A stretch of 32,342 nucleotides of DNA from Saprospiraceae bacterium (GTDB taxonomy: Bacteria; Bacteroidota; Bacteroidia; Chitinophagales; Saprospiraceae): assembly GCA_020631105.1 (NCBI GenBank), contig JAHDHW010000047.1:1-32342 (forward strand), in the 5' to 3' direction. The notes beneath the pieces were generated by a model, which saw nothing but the letters and a program-made list of their open reading frames with translations, had not been told where the DNA came from and searched no databases. Positions within the stretch are counted from its first letter, which is position 1. Each line of letters begins with the position of its first letter. The translations under genes were made by a program, and so were the position numbers. Positions 29,501 through 32,342 of this stretch are shown in pieces.

Positions 29501-30664
29501 GAAGATGTTTCTTGTATGGGAGATTGTGATGGTTCGATTGATATCTCTGTAACTGGCGGTGTTGGGCCTTATACATACTCTTGGAGTAATGCAGGAAGCA
29601 CTCAAGATTTAAATAACCTTTGTACTGGCTCATATGATGTAACGGTGACGGATGCAAACGGCATGATGGCTAATTTCTTTGGAATTACCATTGCAGAACC
29701 ATCAGCACCACTTACCGTAGATATGGGGACAATGGTTCGGCCTACCGGAGATAATGCAAACGGATCAATCAGCTTGGATATCAGCGGTGGCTGGGGTGGT
29801 TACACCATTGAATGGAGTAACGGAGCTACTGGCAATCCAATTGGAGGACTAGTTGAAGGTTTCTATACTGCGACGGTAACCGATGCTAATGGCTGTGTTC
29901 AGGTTATTATTATTGATCTTCCGGCTTATCGATTGATTCTTATTGAAGAATTGATTGAGCCTACTTGCAATGGAGATGAAGATGGACAAATTGAAGTAGT
30001 GATTCAAGGAGGATCCGGGGAGTTTACGATTACTTGGGATAATGGTCAAACCGGACCTTTAGCATTTAGCTTAGCTACCGGTACTTACTGTGTAACAGTT
30101 TCAGATAATTCAATTGCCGGACTTGAAGTAACGGAATGTTACGATCTTGGACAACCTGACGAATTAGTAGCCGCACCAATTGTAGTAAATTCTACCGGAC
30201 CAGCTGATGGCTCAATAGAGGCAAACGTATCTGGAGGTACAGCACCTTACACCTATCTATGGACAACTGGTGATGTTACACCAATAACCGATGGGTTGGT
30301 TGCAGGAGTTTACGGGCTTGTAATAACCGATGCAAATGGCTGTGAGTTGATTGTCCAGCAAATCGAAGTTGGGGTAGAGGGCGAATGTTTTGAAGGTCGA
30401 AAAGTGATCTCTCCAAATGGTGATGGTAGAAACGATGAGTTTATCATATCCTGTGTTGAAGGAATCAATAATAATCTAAAAGTATTTAATCGTTGGGGGC
30501 AATTGGTCTACGAAGCCGACAACTATGATAACTCTTGGTCAGGTACAGAAGCCAGTGGCAATATACTACCAGAGAGCGGATACTTCTGGGTATTAGAATA
30601 TGATGAAAATGGTCAGACAAAACAGATCAAAGGTGCCTTTACACTTTTAAGAGGCGATAATTAA
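23501..30664 (+). CDS. Giant SprB-like surface adhesin with four cohesin-like domains and a type B (CHU_C) sorting domain
   Basis: The 2387-residue protein has a signal peptide (MSKFNTFLAAIGMVFLSLAAHAQ), then four cohesin-like domains of about 140 residues (about 24-160, 175-323, 327-468, 472-613; each with a V-x-V ... GxQ/SMQ ... W-D core). From about 620 to 2295 there are 22 SprB repeats of about 76 residues, with the pattern CNG..NGS..VT..GG..PYTYLWSNGATT..I..L.AG.Y.VTVTDANGC. The end (about 2299-2387, VISPNGDGRNDEF ... NRWGQLVYE ... GAFTLLR) is the gliding-motility-associated C-terminal domain used as a type B T9SS signal. In Flavobacterium johnsoniae, SprB is the mobile adhesin of gliding; here the N-terminal cohesins suggest an added binding or docking function. 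The PorP/SprF gene follows 34 bp later. Gliding itself is not demonstrated by this window. Confidence 0.92.
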   Translation: MSKFNTFLAAIGMVFLSLAAHAQVNFNLVPSDVAPDLGATITVDVAVDENFQDIGGFQFTIDWDETLLSYQGLSNFGLAGLSGGNFGTTQTGNGILTVSWPDPFGGTQSIDMDSVIFTLTFDVIATGASSTTVDFTSSPLSKEVLNGVPEDITGSVLFNNSPTIAIGGGGNPGTNVCNFMGFGLAVTSDSADTGDPVCVDVIACNFTEIVSFQYTTQFDPNKLQFDSITNFNLDNLSAGNFGTTNIGNGFITSSWLDTLGAGVTVADETALYSICFTAVGAGGDIDTVAINGALSQIEVTDANSNGADIGLESIDGEVKITGNSSSAVSIKASCEQGNPGDTVTVDISVANFDSISGMQMSMLWDPTIITFLDREWTGQLPGSPTFNTSSALVDAGKLTLLWDDPNGATSSVMDDSIIFKVRYVIVGDVTDVSPVSFTDDPTAIEITQVVNGSLQSVPLARIQGKVEVVGEGVLGFIIEDAVGCTNDTICIPVTVDNFNEITSMQYDFEWNDTDLTYVRTQNHNSTLEGLTTGSFNQYNSNHVRLSWTQGLLEPRTLLEGNDTLFQICFKVNGAEGSTTNLIFDETQTIEVSGGPTADLITVFTLDNGVVTVDCAMDVPMTVSDTTITNVLCNGENTGSINLTLSDATGAVTFLWSNGAVTQNISNLVAGTYSVTITDDNTTLNETYTVTEPASALSVSMSSTDVTVNGGSDGTATATPAGGTAPYSYLWDNGGTTATISGLTFGNYTVTVTDANNCTITDQVAVNQPGSVTAVISSSDVTCNGFSNGSATVTPGGGVPGYTILWSTGATTQTITGLAPGNYSVTVTDSNTATAVASVTITQPTILTATVNGSDVTCSGESTGSATVTAGGGTPGYTYLWSNGVTTATISNVAAGNYSVTVTDGIGCTTSTSITITQPTVVSAIISSSTNVACNGDNTGSATVLASGGTPGYTYLWSNGATTVTASNLVAGSYTVTVMDVNNCSQTTSITITEPTAISANITSITDVACNGAADGSATVSASGGTPGYTYLWSNGGTTATINNLAAGIYTVTVTDANNCTQTTTATISEMSTLIVSISSSTNVTCNGDANGSATVTAGGGAPGYTYLWSNGATTATITNLNAGGYTVTVTDVNNCSETATVTITEPTALNVSLNTNAVSCNGFANGSITATPFGGTAAYTFVWSNGATGNSISSLAPGTYTVTLTDGNNCTITETATITQPDALTVTGVVSNESALNAEDGAIDITPAGGTAPWTYVWSTGATTQDVSTLTPGSYSVTITDVNGCTVSESFTVNSFEAPQITVVNVVDVLCNGDANGAIDISVAGGVSPYTYLWTTGATTQDISNLAAGNYSVTVTDNIGSIAVQTITVAQSAPITVTLDAQVNVACNGDNTGSISITVVGGTPNYSFNWGGGITAEDPAGLSAGTYTPTITDANGCTAIGTPVTITEPNPISISVSNVTNVACNGESTGSIDVDITGGTPGYTYLWSNGSANQDPSALPAGNYTLTVTDAANCILIGPSITVSEPQALTASSSSTDVTCDGASDGTINLTVNGGTPTYSYNWSGGLPNQPNHINVAAGSYSVTITDISGCSIVEGPIQVSEPTAIILTNTVLSASATNDDGGIDLTVTGGTPGYTYEWNTGATSEDLSGLSSGCYAVTVTDANGCMAMDSVKVGGVIVISSEVENTSCAGLCDGSIDITINGGIAPYTYSWTGPDVVNNAQDQNSLCAGTYSVTVLDANSTQSVQSFTIESPTALTVANSNIINESGNGCNGSIDITITGGTLPYTYQWSNGASSEDVDDLCKGDYSVTIVDANGCVLISNQFTVLPPPLVVAMSNMTMASCSGEDDGEACLSVLGGCGPYTVTLGSSTQVSVLGEDICFSDLAAGTYVINVVDSGNPQMTTSQEFTITTPDPIAITSNIINNTDPTGADCDGSIDITVVGGTIPYSYQWSNGASSEDVIDLCSGGPTYSVTVTDANGCVQILNGLEVELGLNVQVVATEDVSCMGDCDGSIDISVTGGVGPYTYSWSNAGSTQDLNNLCTGSYDVTVTDANGMMANFFGITIAEPSAPLTVDMGTMVRPTGDNANGSISLDISGGWGGYTIEWSNGATGNPIGGLVEGFYTATVTDANGCVQVIIIDLPAYRLILIEELIEPTCNGDEDGQIEVVIQGGSGEFTITWDNGQTGPLAFSLATGTYCVTVSDNSIAGLEVTECYDLGQPDELVAAPIVVNSTGPADGSIEANVSGGTAPYTYLWTTGDVTPITDGLVAGVYGLVITDANGCELIVQQIEVGVEGECFEGRKVISPNGDGRNDEFIISCVEGINNNLKVFNRWGQLVYEADNYDNSWSGTEASGNILPESGYFWVLEYDENGQTKQIKGAFTLLRGDN
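25350..30390 (+). repeat. Array of 22 SprB-type coding repeats (about 228 bp each)
   Basis: Twenty-two tandem units of about 76 codons encode the filamentous part of the adhesin. Units 4 to 7 (about 26040-26940) share long stretches such as GGTPGYTYLWSNG and are the most alike, while units 14 to 22 are more diverged and contain extra Cys residues (for example CDGSIDI, LCAGTYSV, DLCKGDY). The gradient suggests that the array grew by duplication in its front half. Confidence 0.85.
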
Positions 30665-30698
30665 TCAATTCCCAAAAACAATTAAAAAGGAAATTATC

Positions 30699-31634
30699 AT
30701 GAAAAAGATATTTATTCTATTTGCTTTTATCGCCTATTTCGCTGGTCAGGCTTCTGCCCAGGAAGAAGCGGTGTTTTCTCATTACATCTTTAACCCTGCG
30801 TTGATCAACCCTGCTGCGGCTGGTTTTGATCGGGCACATCACGATGTATTTATTAATATTCGTTCTGCTTGGGCTAACTTCCCGGATGCTCCTAAAACTT
30901 ATGCATTAAGTTATAACGGACCCGTTGGAAATCGCCTAGGTTTAGGAGGAATGATTTACTCTGAAAATATTGCAGGTCTAAGCCGCTTCCGTGGACAACT
31001 TTCTTATGCCTTTAATTATGAGATCAATGATTTCGATATGGCTCTTGGAGTTTCTACTGAATGGCATCGTACACGTATCGACAACAGCATCATTGGCGGA
31101 CCGCTATATGATGAAGGTGACGAAAGAGTATTAGCAGCAATGAATGGAGATACAGAGTTTGATGCAACGCTAGGATTTTTCGGTGGCTATAAAGATCGGG
31201 TTTTCTTTGGTCTGAGTGCTCCGGGATTAATTCGAGGAAAGTTAGATAACATCGCTGGCGCCGATGGCGGACCATTCCAGTTTATTACAGGATATCTGGG
31301 AGGTAAATTTGATCTGGCAGACTCAAAAGTCAAGTTAATGCCATCTATCCTGGTCAAGAATGTAAGAGATGTTGATTTTCATACGGATATTAACTTAGTA
31401 GCTTCTTTCTTGAAAGAACAATTAATGACAGGATTGACTTATCGTGCAGGTACTGGTGGAAACCTTGGAATCATCCTCGGTACGAAGTATAGCTCGATTC
31501 AGTTTATTTACACCTACGACGTTTACATGGACGAATTCCAAAAATACAACAGCGGTACACACGAGATTACGATCAACTTTGAGTTTAATCGTAAAGCTGG
31601 TTCTTACGACCGCTCTGAAAAATATAGACAATAG
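30699..31634 (+). CDS. PorP/SprF-family type IX secretion membrane protein
   Basis: The 311-residue protein has a signal peptide (MKKIFILFAFIAYFAGQASAQ) followed at once by the family hallmark EEAVFSHYIFNPALINPAAAG and repeated outer-membrane strands (GNRLGLGGMIYSENIAG, FRGQLSYAFNYEI, MALGVSTEWHRT, DATLGFFGGYKDRVFFGLS). PorP/SprF proteins are outer-membrane barrels needed to export or attach proteins with type B sorting domains; genes for large CHU_C proteins are commonly paired with one. The position 34 bp behind the giant adhesin and the AAAGGA motif about 9 bp before its start (unusual for this phylum) support cotranslation in one operon. It is probably the dedicated partner of the adhesin. 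Confidence 0.94.
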   Translation: MKKIFILFAFIAYFAGQASAQEEAVFSHYIFNPALINPAAAGFDRAHHDVFINIRSAWANFPDAPKTYALSYNGPVGNRLGLGGMIYSENIAGLSRFRGQLSYAFNYEINDFDMALGVSTEWHRTRIDNSIIGGPLYDEGDERVLAAMNGDTEFDATLGFFGGYKDRVFFGLSAPGLIRGKLDNIAGADGGPFQFITGYLGGKFDLADSKVKLMPSILVKNVRDVDFHTDINLVASFLKEQLMTGLTYRAGTGGNLGIILGTKYSSIQFIYTYDVYMDEFQKYNSGTHEITINFEFNRKAGSYDRSEKYRQ

Positions 31635-31671
31635 TCTAAAGACTGTCCTTTATCAATTGGTTTTTGGGATG

Positions 31672-31708
31672 GCCTCTCTCTACATATGCTAGAGGGGGGC
31701 TTCTCTTT
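31672..31708 (+). terminator. Rho-independent terminator of the cohesin/SprB/PorP operon
   Basis: An imperfect stem formed by GCCTCTCT (31672-31679) and AGAGGGGGGC (31691-31700) is followed by TTCTCTTTTTT. It lies about 40 bp after the PorP/SprF stop codon. Confidence 0.65.
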
Positions 31709-31726
31709 TTTACCTATAATAACTAG

Positions 31727-31779
31727 GGATCGGTAAGCTGAGCATAACTTCAAGTGGACAAGCGAAGGTTGCCAAGCAA
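31727..31779. repeat. 53-bp intergenic repeat, copy 1
   Basis: Matches 31868-31920 at 45 of 53 positions in the same orientation, 141 bp apart. Shared blocks include GGATCGGTAAGCTG and CTTCAAGTGGACAAGC. Sequence between the copies is not repeated. In this copy the hairpin seen in copy 2 is weakened by substitutions. Confidence 0.8.
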
Positions 31780-31867
31780 TTTCACTCCAGAGGTGAGAAT
31801 GTCGCTGACCTTTGATAATTTTTCCTTTAAATGCTTACATCTAGTAATCTGTTGCATTAACGTACCA

Positions 31868-31920
31868 GGATCGGTAAGCTGGGGACAGCTTCAAGTGGAC
31901 AAGCAAAGATTGCCGAGCCA
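31868..31920. repeat. 53-bp intergenic repeat, copy 2
   Basis: Second copy. It can fold into an inner hairpin AAGCTG-GGGA-CAGCTT (31876-31891) inside an outer pairing TCGGTAA (31871-31877, partly overlapping) with TTGCCGA (31910-31916). The two foldings compete for two bases. Function is unknown. Confidence 0.8.
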
Positions 31921-32103
31921 CTATTATGAAAATCGAATAGATTAATTAAGGATTTTTTGAAAATTAAATTCGAACCGAATTTACTCTTCGAAAAAGAGAG
32001 TAATTGGATATGGTGATAGGTGCCAGTCTATAAGGCCAATTAGTCAATTTAAGGACTAGGATGGTCTATATAAAACAAATGTAAAAATATTATAAGTGAA
32101 AAA

Positions 32104-32119
32104 TACCAATTTGTAGGTA
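32104..32119 (+). promoter_or_regulatory. Putative operator: inverted repeat TACC-N8-GGTA, second site
   Basis: TACCAATTTGTAGGTA has the same 7-2-7 geometry as the site at 22104-22119 and is preceded by the same TGAAAAA heptamer (TGAAAAATACC in both, 32097-32107 and 22097-22107). It ends 23 bp before a TATCTTTG box, exactly as at the first site. Confidence 0.55.
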
Positions 32120-32142
32120 TGGTGGAAAGGTCGGTTTAAACT

Positions 32143-32150
32143 TATCTTTG
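32143..32150 (+). promoter_or_regulatory. Putative -7 promoter box reading toward the window end
   Basis: TATCTTTG matches TAnnTTTG exactly and is identical to the box at 22143-22150, including the preceding T. No -33 TTTG is at the usual distance. Transcription would run into the heptanucleotide repeat. Confidence 0.55.
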
Positions 32151-32280
32151 TAGCGTACTTAGGAAACGTACAAACAAACTTACTTCGATACTTACAATAG
32201 ACCAACAAACGTGCCAAACAAGAAAAACTTACAAAAAAAATTAAAAAAAATTGGCACTACTCAAAACTTACAATTAGACT

Positions 32281-32342
32281 AACTTACAACTTACAACTTA
32301 CAACTTACAACTTACAACTTACAACTTACAACTTACAACTTA
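32281..32342 (+). repeat. Heptanucleotide tandem repeat (AACTTAC)n, open at the window end
   Basis: A perfect 7-bp tandem repeat occupies the last 62 bases (8.9 copies) and continues past the window. Isolated copies of the same motif precede it: AACTTAC at 32177-32183, ACTTACAA at 32190-32197, AACTTACAA at 32226-32234 and 32265-32273. The array lies about 125 bp after the expected transcription start of the promoter at 32143. It has no stop codon in any plus-strand frame, while every minus-strand frame has stops. Confidence 0.92.

Larger units (their letters stand above)
31635..32342. other. Non-coding end region with repeats and a second regulated promoter
   Basis: This 708-bp stretch has no credible gene. 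In order it contains a terminator (31672-31708), two copies of a 53-bp repeat (31727-31779, 31868-31920), a small inverted repeat TACTCT (31982-31987)/AGAGTA (31997-32002), the operator-like TACC-N8-GGTA (32104-32119), a perfect -7 box (32143-32150), an inverted repeat GTGCCAA (32211-32217)/TTGGCAC (32251-32257), and a heptanucleotide tandem array to the end. The regulated gene, if there is one, lies beyond the window. Confidence 0.6.

Noticed and set aside
25350-30390. Possible CRISPR or satellite array because of the many near-regular repeats
   Set aside because: The repeats have a period of about 228 bp, are translated in one continuous frame and encode SprB domains. There are no short identical repeats with unique spacers.
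22097-32150. The two operator-promoter copies lie exactly 10,000 bp apart
   Set aside because: The round number is a coincidence of coordinates. The intervening sequence is unique coding DNA with no sign of duplication of a 10-kb block.
32211-32282. GTG-initiated frame of 23 codons running to the heptamer array
   Set aside because: It is very short, Lys-rich because of A runs, stops just as the array begins, and overlaps an inverted repeat. Nothing supports translation.
31635-32342. Insertion sequence or integron attC-like sites formed by the 53-bp repeats
   Set aside because: No transposase, integrase, target-site duplication or attC core sequences are visible.

Overview
The window looks like chromosomal DNA of a Bacteroidota species, most likely of the Saprospiria/Saprospiraceae type. 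Four independent signs point there: C-terminal type IX secretion (T9SS) sorting domains of type A (three proteins) and type B (one protein), a PorP/SprF-family partner, SprB-type adhesin repeats, and promoters matching the Bacteroidota -7 box TAnnTTTG. Ribosome-binding sites of the Shine-Dalgarno kind are mostly absent. I see no rRNA, tRNA, CRISPR array, transposase or phage gene.

Layout. A glycogen branching enzyme gene (glgB, 418-2334, +) is flanked by two copies of a 37-bp repeat and ends at a bidirectional terminator. Three minus-strand genes for exported proteins follow: a metzincin protease with P-domain, cadherin-like domain and T9SS tail (2480-6187), a large unrecognised outer-membrane barrel protein (6494-10006), and an outer-membrane barrel fused to nine Ig-like repeats (10206-13754). 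After a 559-bp divergent gap the genes run on the plus strand: an animal-type haem peroxidase with dockerin-like and cohesin-like modules and a T9SS tail (14314-17217), a FadH-like 2,4-dienoyl-CoA reductase (17491-19521), a Tat-exported glycosylasparaginase (19565-20596), and an orphan NarL/FixJ response regulator (21346-22014).

The centrepiece is 22015-31634. A regulatory region with a NarL-like 7-2-7 inverted repeat and a perfect -7 box leads through a roughly 500-nt leader into an apparent operon. The operon encodes a single-cohesin protein with a type A sorting tail (22665-23462), a 2387-residue protein with four cohesin-like domains, 22 SprB repeats and a type B (CHU_C) tail (23501-30664), and the PorP/SprF partner expected for such a tail (30699-31634). 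Cohesin-like modules here and a dockerin-like module on the secreted peroxidase suggest, but do not prove, a surface scaffold that docks secreted proteins.

The last 700 bp are non-coding as far as I can see. They hold a terminator, two copies of a 53-bp repeat, a second copy of the same operator/promoter arrangement with identical spacing, and a perfect 7-bp tandem repeat (AACTTAC) that runs off the window end.
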